Assembly: GCA_015486475.1 (NCBI GenBank)
Contig: WFRO01000305.1
Location: 1 to 7,519 of the forward strand
From: Bacteroidales bacterium
GTDB taxonomy: Bacteria > Bacteroidota > Bacteroidia > Bacteroidales > VadinHA17
DNA: 7,519 nucleotides
Reading direction: 5' to 3'
Under the pieces are notes generated by a model that was not told the DNA's origin, searched no databases, and saw only the letters and a list, made by a program, of their open reading frames with translations. Every line of letters begins with the position of its first letter. The first letter of the stretch is position 1. Made by a program: the position numbers and the translations under genes. Below are positions 1 to 5,231 of this stretch, in pieces.

Positions 1-54
1 CAAAATCAGAAAACATTTTATTATATTAGTCATCATAATATAAATTATCGATCT

Positions 55-1989
55 ATGGGCCGATCTATGCGCAAAAATTTCCGTGCTGTTCAATGGATCA
101 TTGCTTTCATTTTCCCTGCTATGATCCTTTCCCCAAATTCATCAGCACAGCAACAAGACATTATTGTAAAGGAAAAGATTACATATAATTTCATAGGAAG
201 AGACTCCGCGCTTAACAATCGTATCGTTACAATTTTCGATACAGACACCAATATTTTAAGTGAGATCAAATATCTCGGTCATAGAAAAAATGCCAAAAAA
301 AACTACATATATGATCCGCAAGGAAGGCTCATAAGATTAAAGCTTTATGATTATTATACTCCAGAGGATGCATGGTGGTACAACAGGCTGGAAGAATACA
401 GCTACGACACCTACGGATATGTAAATAAGCATATTACATATTTTTGCTATCACTATGGAGAAAAAATGGAACCTTTGGAAAAGAACATACAGGAACATGA
501 TTCGGCCGGGAACTGGACCTTGTCAATAAGATATAATTGGTTCCAGGATCTCAATGACTGGAAGGCCTATGACAAACTGGAAATGTTCTATGACCAGGAA
601 GGTCATGATACGTTGCATATTACTTCAATATGGAATGCCGACTCCTCCAAATGGATTTTTAACAGCAAATTTGAAAGCTCATATAACGACGCCGGGAAGA
701 ATATTCTGGGGATATCTTATGTATGGGATACCCTGACAAATCAGTGGATCGGTTCAAGAAAAGTAGAAAGTATTTTTGAGGATGACGTTAAGATCAAAAC
801 CTTAGTGGTCTCAACCTGGGAAAAAGACAGCAGTCTGTGGAGACCTTACTTAAAATACGAATACACCTATGACCCATCAGGATATACCAGCAGTAGGCTT
901 TTTCTTTTATGGGATACCGCAACTTCGACATGGGCTAACTTCAAAAAAGATGAATTCACAAATGATCCGGCCGGCAATGTTTTATCCCATGATCATTATT
1001 ATTGGAATGCCGGCTCGACAAACTGGCAAAAACTCCGTTATGAAAAATATGAATATGACAATAACGAAATGGTAATTTTAAAAGAATATTATGAACGGGT
1101 TTCTGATGAAAACCGTTGGTGGGGCTACAAATATACTTATGTTTATGATGAAAACGGACAACTTGTACTTTTCCACGATTATTTATGGAACAGCTCAGAC
1201 AGTTCATTTAAAGATTATGAAAGGATAAAATATTCCTATGATCCGTCCGGCACGATCAAAGCAAAGCTTACGGACCATTACCGGAACTATCCAATTTATG
1301 ATTATATGCCTTATGAACATATTTATTATACCGTTTCAAACCATAAAATGGATGTAAGAAATACCTGCGAAGGTGACAGTGTTTACTGGTATGGCAATTA
1401 TTATGGGGAAGGCGTTTATACGGGAACCATTTCTTCCACAGAAGGGAATGACAGCATTGTCTATCTGTCTGTTTCGGAATTCACCCGTCCCGCTTCGTTC
1501 CGGATCTCCGGAGACACCTCTGTTATCCTTAATGAGACTTACTTATATACAGCGCCTTCTGACAGCATCAATCATTATGAGTGGTGGGTGGAGAACGGCA
1601 CCATCCTCTCCGGCCAGGGCCAGGACTCTATCATGGTCCTGTGGGACAGCACGGGAACAGGAACCGTAAAAGCATGGGCCACGGTGGGAGGCGGCTGCAC
1701 CAGCGATACAGCCACCCTTGCGGTTGATATTCTCTTAACCACTGTACCAGTACCCTTGCAACAAGAGATCTATATCTTCCCTAATCCGGCGCGTGATCAA
1801 CTTCAAATAAAAAACCTTACCAATCCATGCGATTACAGGATCATTGATCTTTCCGGAAGAGTATTACAGACAGGGAAGATCTATGCTGACGGAGTTATTC
1901 CCATTGCCCTTTTACCTCCAGGCACTTACTATCTGAACCTCATGCATGGACATGAACGTATCCTGAGCAAGCCATTCACCAAACACTGA
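55..1989 (+). CDS. Secreted repeat protein with T9SS type A sorting domain
   Basis: This 644-residue protein is predicted to be exported by Sec and then moved across the outer membrane by the type IX secretion system. The N-terminus has basic residues, a hydrophobic core (about residues 12-25) and a likely signal-peptidase site after SSA at residues 29-31. Residues 111-411 form about ten imperfect repeats of about 31 residues, with a pattern like E-x-x-Y-D-x-x-G, then two tryptophans about seven apart and a lysine; they recall YD/RHS-type repeats. Residues 438-476 (CEGDSVYWYGNYY onwards) resemble a module common in Bacteroidetes surface proteins. Residues 479-565 look PKD/Ig-like. Residues 572-644 are the sorting domain: IYIFPNPARDQ, IIDLSGRVLQTG, LPPGTYYLNL and a basic end. 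An in-frame ATG at 67 (residue 5) is an equally good start because it gives a cleaner signal peptide. No catalytic domain was recognised; a surface or adhesive role is inference. Confidence 0.9.
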   Translation: MGRSMRKNFRAVQWIIAFIFPAMILSPNSSAQQQDIIVKEKITYNFIGRDSALNNRIVTIFDTDTNILSEIKYLGHRKNAKKNYIYDPQGRLIRLKLYDYYTPEDAWWYNRLEEYSYDTYGYVNKHITYFCYHYGEKMEPLEKNIQEHDSAGNWTLSIRYNWFQDLNDWKAYDKLEMFYDQEGHDTLHITSIWNADSSKWIFNSKFESSYNDAGKNILGISYVWDTLTNQWIGSRKVESIFEDDVKIKTLVVSTWEKDSSLWRPYLKYEYTYDPSGYTSSRLFLLWDTATSTWANFKKDEFTNDPAGNVLSHDHYYWNAGSTNWQKLRYEKYEYDNNEMVILKEYYERVSDENRWWGYKYTYVYDENGQLVLFHDYLWNSSDSSFKDYERIKYSYDPSGTIKAKLTDHYRNYPIYDYMPYEHIYYTVSNHKMDVRNTCEGDSVYWYGNYYGEGVYTGTISSTEGNDSIVYLSVSEFTRPASFRISGDTSVILNETYLYTAPSDSINHYEWWVENGTILSGQGQDSIMVLWDSTGTGTVKAWATVGGGCTSDTATLAVDILLTTVPVPLQQEIYIFPNPARDQLQIKNLTNPCDYRIIDLSGRVLQTGKIYADGVIPIALLPPGTYYLNLMHGHERILSKPFTKH

Positions 1990-2064
1990 TGATTTGTTCA
2001 TGTTAACTTTTTCAGGGGAAGTCATTTAACTCCATACTCCAAACTCTATAATAGGTGCTGCCCG

Positions 2065-2090
2065 CCCGGACGAACGTCCGTTCGGACGGG
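2065..2090. repeat. Imperfect 26-bp palindrome, GC-rich
   Basis: The 26 bases match their own reverse complement at 20 positions. The outer CCCG/CGGG arms and inner CGAACG/CGTTCG arms match, separated by three pairs of dinucleotide mismatches. It contains two smaller overlapping hairpins (GGACGaaCGTCC and GTCCGttCGGAC). It could form a cruciform or RNA stem, but there is no T-run to make it a terminator. Confidence 0.5.
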
Positions 2091-2093
2091 GGT

Positions 2094-2114
2094 ACTGGGT
2101 GCTGGGTGCTGGGT
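2094..2114 (+). repeat. Heptamer tandem array, 3 units of RCTGGGT
   Basis: Three contiguous 7-base units are visible: ACTGGGT, GCTGGGT, GCTGGGT. It lies just after the GC-rich palindrome. The other gene-free stretch (6338-6379) also has a 7-base array of different sequence. Confidence 0.8.
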
Positions 2115-2186
2115 GACCATGCGAACGGACGAAGTGGACCCGGAACGAAATACCACCCGTCACCACCTGAGAGCCATCAGTGAACC

Positions 2187-2320
2187 TCCTTTGCGTTTCT
2201 CTGCGCGCTTCTTTGCGTCTCTCTGCGTGAAGCCTCATCCGATGTAATTCCGACTATTACGTAAGATTGCACCAGAATGCCATTAAGTTCTGCAAAGTCA
2301 ACCTAACTTTTAACTTTAGC
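2187..2320 (+). repeat. Dispersed intergenic repeat, copy A (134 bp)
   Basis: This segment aligns without gaps to 6101-6234. Over 2208-2320 I counted 18 mismatches in 113 positions (about 84% identity). Conserved blocks are CTTCTTTGCGT, CTCTGCGTGAA, TGTAATTCCGACT, TTACGTAA, TTGCACCAG and CTAACTTTTAACTTTAG. The first part is itself a near-duplication of CTTTGCGTYTCTCTGCG. There is no coding signature, and both copies lie between genes, so a noncoding extragenic element is the best reading. Whether it is mobile, structural or regulatory is not shown. Confidence 0.85.
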
Positions 2321-2343
2321 CCACTTTTAACTTTTAACTCAAG

Positions 2344-2403
2344 AAATACCTATTTAATTACCTATTTAATTACCTATTTTAACACCTATTTAAATAGGTA
2401 TTT
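2344..2403. repeat. 12-bp tandem array bounded by inverted AAATACCTATTT/AAATAGGTATTT
   Basis: Four consecutive 12-base units occupy 2348-2395: ACCTATTTAATT twice, then ACCTATTTTAAC and ACCTATTTAAAT. AAATACCTATTT at 2344-2355 and its exact reverse complement AAATAGGTATTT at 2392-2403 bound the array, so the whole can fold into a 12-bp stem with a 36-base loop or into several alternative stems. AAATAGGTATTT also occurs once in the other repeat-rich stretch (6267-6278). Confidence 0.85.
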
Positions 2404-2406
2404 TTT
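2384..2406 (+). terminator. Possible rho-independent terminator (palindrome plus T-run)
   Basis: A perfect 16-bp palindrome, ACCTATTTAAATAGGT, is followed by A and six T residues (2401-2406). It could end rightward transcription from the T9SS gene. It is AT-rich with a weak stem and lies almost 400 bases past that gene's stop, so the assignment is tentative. It is also the last unit of the 12-bp array. Confidence 0.35.
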
Positions 2407-2433
2407 GAATCGGCCGCCTATCCGGTTTCCGCA

Positions 2434-3345
2434 TCAGAGGCGGTGCACCACAGCATGATACACCGCACTCACCACTCCGGCCATACTTTCGTAGTCCAGG
2501 GTTTCGGGCAGATCTTTCAGGGTGTGGTAGTTCGGGTTCCGCAGGAAGGAGGTATCCCCGACCATCACGGCCGGTATGTCATGGTCCCAGTAGTTCATAT
2601 GGTCAGACAGGCGGCTGAACTCTCCTCTTTCCGGAAGGTTGTGATGATACACTGTGACCTCGCCGGCCTCCTGCATGCCTTCTGCCACTTTATCCGCAAA
2701 CTCCGGATGTTTCACGGACCCCATAACATGGATGAAATCCCCTGTATCCGGCACCGTCCCGGCCAGCTCTGGCGGTACGGTCTGGGATCCTGGCTCACTT
2801 GTGAAATAGCCGATCATCTCATAATTGATCATGCCGGCCACCTCATCCTTATTCAGGGACGCGGCATGCACATGCGATCCCATGCCCGGGGAGGAAAAGA
2901 AAGGGGGCTCCTCCAGGTTGAACGCCACGAACTCCACAGTAAAGGGCAACTCCGGCCTGTTCTGCTGAAATAAACGGGCAGACTCCAGCACTCCGGCCAC
3001 AGCCGAAGCATTGTCATCCGCCCCCGGCTGGCCCGACACGCTGTCGAAGTGGCCGCCGATGATCAGCTTGCGTTCCCTGCCCGGATTATAGACCGCGATC
3101 ACATTGTCGTACATGCGCCCGCCGGCCTTGTATGTCTGCAGGACCGGCTCGTAGCCCATGGCCCTGAACTGTTCCCGGATATAGTCCCGGGCCAGCGTAT
3201 TCCCCGGCTCGTCATAACCGCGCGAGCCCAGCTCCCCGGCCAGATAGTTTACGGTTGCTCTCAGTCTTTCACTTGATGCTTTCATGGTTTTACTCATTTT
3301 CTTCATTTCTTGTTCTGTTTTAAGGTTTGTTTTAAAATTTTTCAT
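2434..3345 (-). CDS. M28 family zinc metallopeptidase (aminopeptidase-like)
   Basis: This 303-residue protein is a predicted di-zinc exopeptidase of MEROPS family M28, which removes N-terminal amino acids from peptides. By comparison with Vibrio/Aeromonas-type aminopeptidases, the ligands are H99 (GGHFDSV), bridging D110 in GADDNAS, E146 with catalytic base E145 (FNLEEP), E176 (NYEMIG) and H274 (NYHTLKD). The fourth ligand, Asp in the classic enzymes, is Glu here; my recollection is that this occurs in a bacterial M28 subgroup. There is no signal peptide, so it is probably cytoplasmic, unlike many secreted M28 enzymes. The PFFSSPGMGSHVHA segment after the EE pair is likely part of the active-site rim. 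In-frame ATGs at residues 14, 17 and 21 are alternative starts; homology becomes convincing from about residue 24. The gene has its own TAnnTTTG promoter and a palindrome upstream. Substrate unknown. Confidence 0.92.
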   Translation of the reverse strand: MKNFKTNLKTEQEMKKMSKTMKASSERLRATVNYLAGELGSRGYDEPGNTLARDYIREQFRAMGYEPVLQTYKAGGRMYDNVIAVYNPGRERKLIIGGHFDSVSGQPGADDNASAVAGVLESARLFQQNRPELPFTVEFVAFNLEEPPFFSSPGMGSHVHAASLNKDEVAGMINYEMIGYFTSEPGSQTVPPELAGTVPDTGDFIHVMGSVKHPEFADKVAEGMQEAGEVTVYHHNLPERGEFSRLSDHMNYWDHDIPAVMVGDTSFLRNPNYHTLKDLPETLDYESMAGVVSAVYHAVVHRL

Positions 3346-3390
3346 GATCGATTGTTTTTTGTAGATTTAACGTTGGACATTTGGACGGTA

Positions 3391-3398
3391 CAAAAGTA
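3391..3398 (-). promoter_or_regulatory. Bacteroidetes -7 promoter element for the peptidase gene
   Basis: The minus strand reads TACTTTTG, a perfect match to the Bacteroidetes -7 consensus TAnnTTTG, about 45 bases upstream of the ATG at 3345. No clear TTTG -33 box is present; that position is taken by the palindrome at 3409-3425. The same octamer lies upstream of the small regulator gene (3823-3830). Confidence 0.5.
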
Positions 3399-3408
3399 TG
3401 ATATGTAT

Positions 3409-3425
3409 GTGCAGCCTTTCTGCAT
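3409..3425. promoter_or_regulatory. Candidate operator, site 1: TGCAG-N5-CTGCA
   Basis: The plus strand reads GTGCAGCCTTTCTGCAT, with perfect 5-bp inverted arms (3410-3414 and 3420-3424) around a 5-base spacer. ATATG/CATAT further out partly extends the dyad. It sits where the -33 box of the peptidase promoter would be. Site 3 (5232-5248, minus strand) matches it at 16 of 17 positions, including the asymmetric spacer. That makes a shared protein-binding site plausible; the binder is unknown. Confidence 0.5.
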
Positions 3426-3446
3426 ATTGCATATCTTACTTATTAA

Positions 3447-3524
3447 CACCTACTTACAAAACAAGCCATCAAGCAACTGAACCTGTTCGAACTGGAAAAA
3501 CCGGACGGTACCCGGGATTCCTGA
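3447..3524 (+). pseudogene. Possible coding remnant (weak)
   Basis: A short open stretch reads TKQAIKQLNLFELEKPDGTRDS before a TGA at 3522-3524. Its codon use (CTG, GAA, CCG, GAC) looks like the nearby genes, but there is no start codon, and an in-frame TAA lies at 3444. It may be the tail of a decayed gene between the peptidase and the truncated regulator. It is too short to identify and could be chance. Confidence 0.15.
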
Positions 3525-3549
3525 CCAGAAAGGATGATCCGGTCTGATG

Positions 3550-3750
3550 TTAAAAATAGATATTTCTCGCGTTTTCCATCCTTTCCCTTATCCTGTCTTT
3601 GAGCCTTTCCGGACTGATCACTCTAACCTTCTCCCCAAATACTTCATTGACCGCACACATCAGATCTTCAAGAAAATAACGGCGCTTTGTATTCCGGAAA
3701 CACTTGTCCAGAACATGGTAACGCAGCAGAGCATTTTTGTTTACCGGCAT
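3550..3750 (-). CDS. 66-aa HTH-only relative of WYL-type regulators (truncated)
   Basis: The 66-residue product starts MPVNKNALLRYHVLDKCF, the N-terminal signature of a Bacteroidetes family of WYL-domain transcriptional regulators. It aligns with the 186-aa regulator at 4653-5213: MPxNxNALxRY, LDxCFxN, then LExL. Residues about 45-58 (ISPERLKDRIRERM) align with the likely recognition helix VSVRTIQDDIRVM. The frame ends soon after, with no wing or WYL domain; family members usually run to about 300 residues. No continuing homology is visible past the stop in any frame, so it is either a decayed remnant or a minimal DNA-binding protein. It has a good -7 box (3823-3830) and diverges from the acidic-protein gene, which it might regulate. 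The N-terminal homology is clear; expression as a functional protein is uncertain. Confidence 0.6.
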   Translation of the reverse strand: MPVNKNALLRYHVLDKCFRNTKRRYFLEDLMCAVNEVFGEKVRVISPERLKDRIRERMENARNIYF

Positions 3751-3763
3751 GATCTTCTTTTTA

Positions 3764-3779
3764 GTGCAGTAATCTGCCT
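3764..3779. promoter_or_regulatory. Candidate operator or leader hairpin, site 2: GCAG-N4-CTGC
   Basis: GTGCAGTAATCTGCCT is a degenerate version of sites 1 and 3, with 4-bp arms and a 4-base spacer. It lies 14-29 bases upstream of the start of the small regulator. Site 3 has similar placement before regulator 2, and both leaders then run through an A-rich stretch into GATCATGCC (minus strand). It could be an autoregulatory operator or an RNA hairpin in the leader. Confidence 0.35.
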
Positions 3780-3822
3780 AAAATTAAATTTCATGAAACT
3801 TTTCATTCAATTAAGAATTAGC

Positions 3823-3830
3823 CAAAAGTA
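3823..3830 (-). promoter_or_regulatory. Bacteroidetes -7 promoter element for the 66-aa regulator
   Basis: The minus strand reads TACTTTTG, a perfect TAnnTTTG match and identical to the element before the peptidase gene. It would give a leader of about 65 bases containing site 2. No clear TTTG -33 box was found. Confidence 0.4.
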
Positions 3831-3867
3831 GTCCTAAGAATGGATAGTACCTTATTTCCACCTGACA

Positions 3868-3884
3868 CAATATGTCGTATATTG
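3868..3884. promoter_or_regulatory. Inverted repeat CAATAT-N5-ATATTG upstream of the acidic-protein gene
   Basis: Perfect 6-bp arms flank a 5-base spacer (GTCGT). It lies 16 bases upstream of a -7-like element at 3901-3908, and its right arm supplies the TTG expected near -33. The geometry fits an operator for the rightward gene. AT-rich dyads of this size can also arise by chance. Confidence 0.35.
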
Positions 3885-3900
3885 CTCAAAAAGTATTATG

Positions 3901-3908
3901 TTAATTTG
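3901..3908 (+). promoter_or_regulatory. Possible -7 element for the acidic-protein gene
   Basis: TTAATTTG matches TAnnTTTG at all fixed positions except the second, 26 bases upstream of the ATG at 3935. The spacing to the upstream TTG (16 bases) is shorter than usual for this promoter class. Confidence 0.3.
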
Positions 3909-3934
3909 TAGAGATCTAATTAAAACCATATGCT

Positions 3935-4597
3935 ATGGACGGAGGATGCTTTGATATCTGGTTCGAGAAGCCGCTGGCTGAGTATAAAAAAGAACGGTTG
4001 CTCAGATACCAGAAATATTTGCGGATCATCACGGCTGTGTTATTCAGGTTTGGAGAACCGGAGATAAAACCGGGAGAGAAGGAACAGGTCCGGAAAGCCA
4101 TCGGGTACCTGCCGGAGCAATCACTGAAAATATGCACCTTCATTGACATTCTCTTTGTGGTGGGTGAAGAGATCCTGCGGAATTTCGGGGGATATTTTCA
4201 TGTTGCTATCGGCAGCGACCAGGATCCGGACAAGATCCAGGGGGGCAAACATATCATCTACATGGATCCAGACGATGATGATCCGGAATCATACCTTTTA
4301 GACGAAGACGAAGATGAAGATTCCTTAGGAGAAGAAATCCCTTTGATCTTTAACGCCGATGGGACAATAGAGGAAGGATCATCCTTAGATGCTTTTTTCC
4401 GGGAGGATGAAGATGACCTGGAAATATATGAAGAGGATGAAAAGCCTTTTTATTACCTTATGGATGCCGAATTCACCCGGAACTTCCTGAATGCGGATTT
4501 TCCTGACGAAGACCGTAAGCTGTTCGCGATCAGCAATATCGACCGGATCGATGTGGACAGGTACCCGCCGCGGTATGATATTTACGGGGACGACTGA
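3935..4597 (+). CDS. Highly acidic protein of unknown function (220 aa)
   Basis: I do not recognise this family. Residues 1-100 look like an ordinary folded domain: a basic, probably helical stretch (YKKERLLRYQKYLRIITAVLF, about 17-37, including K18 K19 R21 R24) and a hydrophobic helix around 67-80. Residues 111-134 are strikingly acidic (MDPDDDDPE, then DEDEDED), and acidic clusters continue to about 170. The C-terminus (NIDRIDVDRYPPRYDIYGDD) is rich in Asp and Tyr. There is no signal peptide or convincing membrane segment, so it is probably cytoplasmic. The ATG at 3935 is used; the ATG five bases upstream is in another frame. It diverges from the 66-aa HTH protein and converges on regulator 2. 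The mix of acidic tail and basic helix could suit a nucleic-acid mimic, a metal binder or a partner of a basic protein; none of these is shown. Coding status is well supported by length, codon use and absence of a better frame. Confidence 0.75.
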   Translation: MDGGCFDIWFEKPLAEYKKERLLRYQKYLRIITAVLFRFGEPEIKPGEKEQVRKAIGYLPEQSLKICTFIDILFVVGEEILRNFGGYFHVAIGSDQDPDKIQGGKHIIYMDPDDDDPESYLLDEDEDEDSLGEEIPLIFNADGTIEEGSSLDAFFREDEDDLEIYEEDEKPFYYLMDAEFTRNFLNADFPDEDRKLFAISNIDRIDVDRYPPRYDIYGDD

Positions 4598-4645
4598 CCT
4601 GAAGACAGGATATCGGATATTTACCTGCACATATTAACACACAGG

Positions 4646-4671
4646 GATCTTCTCACAATATCTTGAAGATC
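4646..4671. terminator. Weak inverted repeat at the convergent gene junction
   Basis: GATCTTC (4646-4652) and GAAGATC (4665-4671) are perfect 7-bp arms around a 12-base loop that includes the stop codon of the leftward regulator. It sits between two convergent genes, where a bidirectional terminator is expected. There is no T-run on either side, so this is weak. Confidence 0.2.
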
Positions 4672-5213
4672 GTAGACCAGGGAAAGTAGATCTTCTTTTT
4701 CATTCTTTCTTTTTTCAGGAAATAAGTTTCTCTTTTCTTATCCAAAATACCCCTGTGTTCCACAGGAGCACGCACAACGCCGGGTCCGGAGGGCCGGGGT
4801 TCCATCCCCGGCGGCGGGAAGGTCTCTCCCAGTACTTCTGCCATCTTCCTTAGCGGATATTCCAGACGATGAACACCCTCCTCCTGCCACCAGTATAACA
4901 TATCATCATATATCTCCCGCAATGTCTCCTCTTCCGGAATAACCGCATTGAAGATCGAAAAGTTCGGATCACTGTAGTAATAGATCCCGTCATTCACCAC
5001 AATGGGGGCGTTGAAGCCGAGGATATCGCTGCGCATCACCCGGATATCGTCCTGAATGGTACGGACAGAAACAGGATTGTTCCGGCCCCGGGCATCATCC
5101 AGGGTGTAGGAGCATCTCTCGGCCAGTTTTTCCAGGGTCCATTCCCCATGCTTGTTCTGGAAGCAATCATCCAGGGTCCGGTAGCGTATCAGTGCATTAA
5201 GATTTGTAGGCAT
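4653..5213 (-). CDS. WYL-family-like HTH transcriptional regulator lacking the WYL domain
   Basis: The 186-residue product starts MPTNLNALIRYRTLDDCF, matching the N-terminus of Bacteroidetes WYL-type regulators. I chose the ATG at 5213 because the family signature begins there; the frame opens 26 residues earlier in non-homologous sequence. Residues 1-65 form the DNA-binding domain, with likely recognition helix VSVRTIQDDIRVMRS (48-62). Residues 69-87 (APIVVNDGIYYYSDPNFSI) are the wing and linker typical of the family. Beyond about residue 94 no WYL domain is evident; the tail is proline-rich (PPPGMEPRPSGPG) and then basic (KKRETYFLKKERMKKK). The usual length is about 300 or more, so this is either a naturally short form or a protein with a replaced C-terminus. 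It diverges from the vWA gene over a 96-base region containing site 3. Regulation of itself and the vWA gene is inferred. Confidence 0.8.
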   Translation of the reverse strand: MPTNLNALIRYRTLDDCFQNKHGEWTLEKLAERCSYTLDDARGRNNPVSVRTIQDDIRVMRSDILGFNAPIVVNDGIYYYSDPNFSIFNAVIPEEETLREIYDDMLYWWQEEGVHRLEYPLRKMAEVLGETFPPPGMEPRPSGPGVVRAPVEHRGILDKKRETYFLKKERMKKKIYFPWSTIFKIL

Positions 5214-5231
5214 GATCGGTTTTTTCGCTGA

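Larger units (their letters stand above)
1990..2433. other. Gene-free, repeat-rich intergenic stretch between convergent genes
   Basis: This stretch separates the 3' ends of the T9SS gene and the M28 peptidase gene. It holds no convincing gene. Short open frames here merely translate the repeats, giving arginine-rich or NTYLITYL-type low-complexity peptides. In order it contains an imperfect palindrome (2065-2090), a heptamer array (2094-2114), copy A of a dispersed repeat (2187-2320), runs of TTTTAAC (about 2305-2338) and a 12-bp tandem array ending in a palindrome plus T-run (2344-2406). Confidence 0.75.

Noticed and set aside
2187..2320. Copies A and B as transfer RNA, riboswitch or small RNA genes
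   Set aside because: I found no cloverleaf, no known aptamer consensus and no promoter-terminator pair; only the homology between the copies is supported.
2344..2403. The 12-bp array as a CRISPR array or plasmid origin iterons
   Set aside because: Units are only 12 bases with no spacers, so it is not CRISPR; there is no replication gene nearby to support iterons.
2026..2458. Small open frames (2026-2238 minus, 2267-2458 plus) in the first repeat-rich stretch
   Set aside because: Their peptides (MRLHAERRKEARRETQRR; NTYLITYLITYFNTYLNRY) are direct translations of dispersed and tandem repeats.
2443..2973. 176-codon plus-strand open frame opposite the M28 peptidase
   Set aside because: The minus-strand frame carries all five metal ligands in order; the plus-strand frame is His/Arg/Gly-rich antisense sequence.
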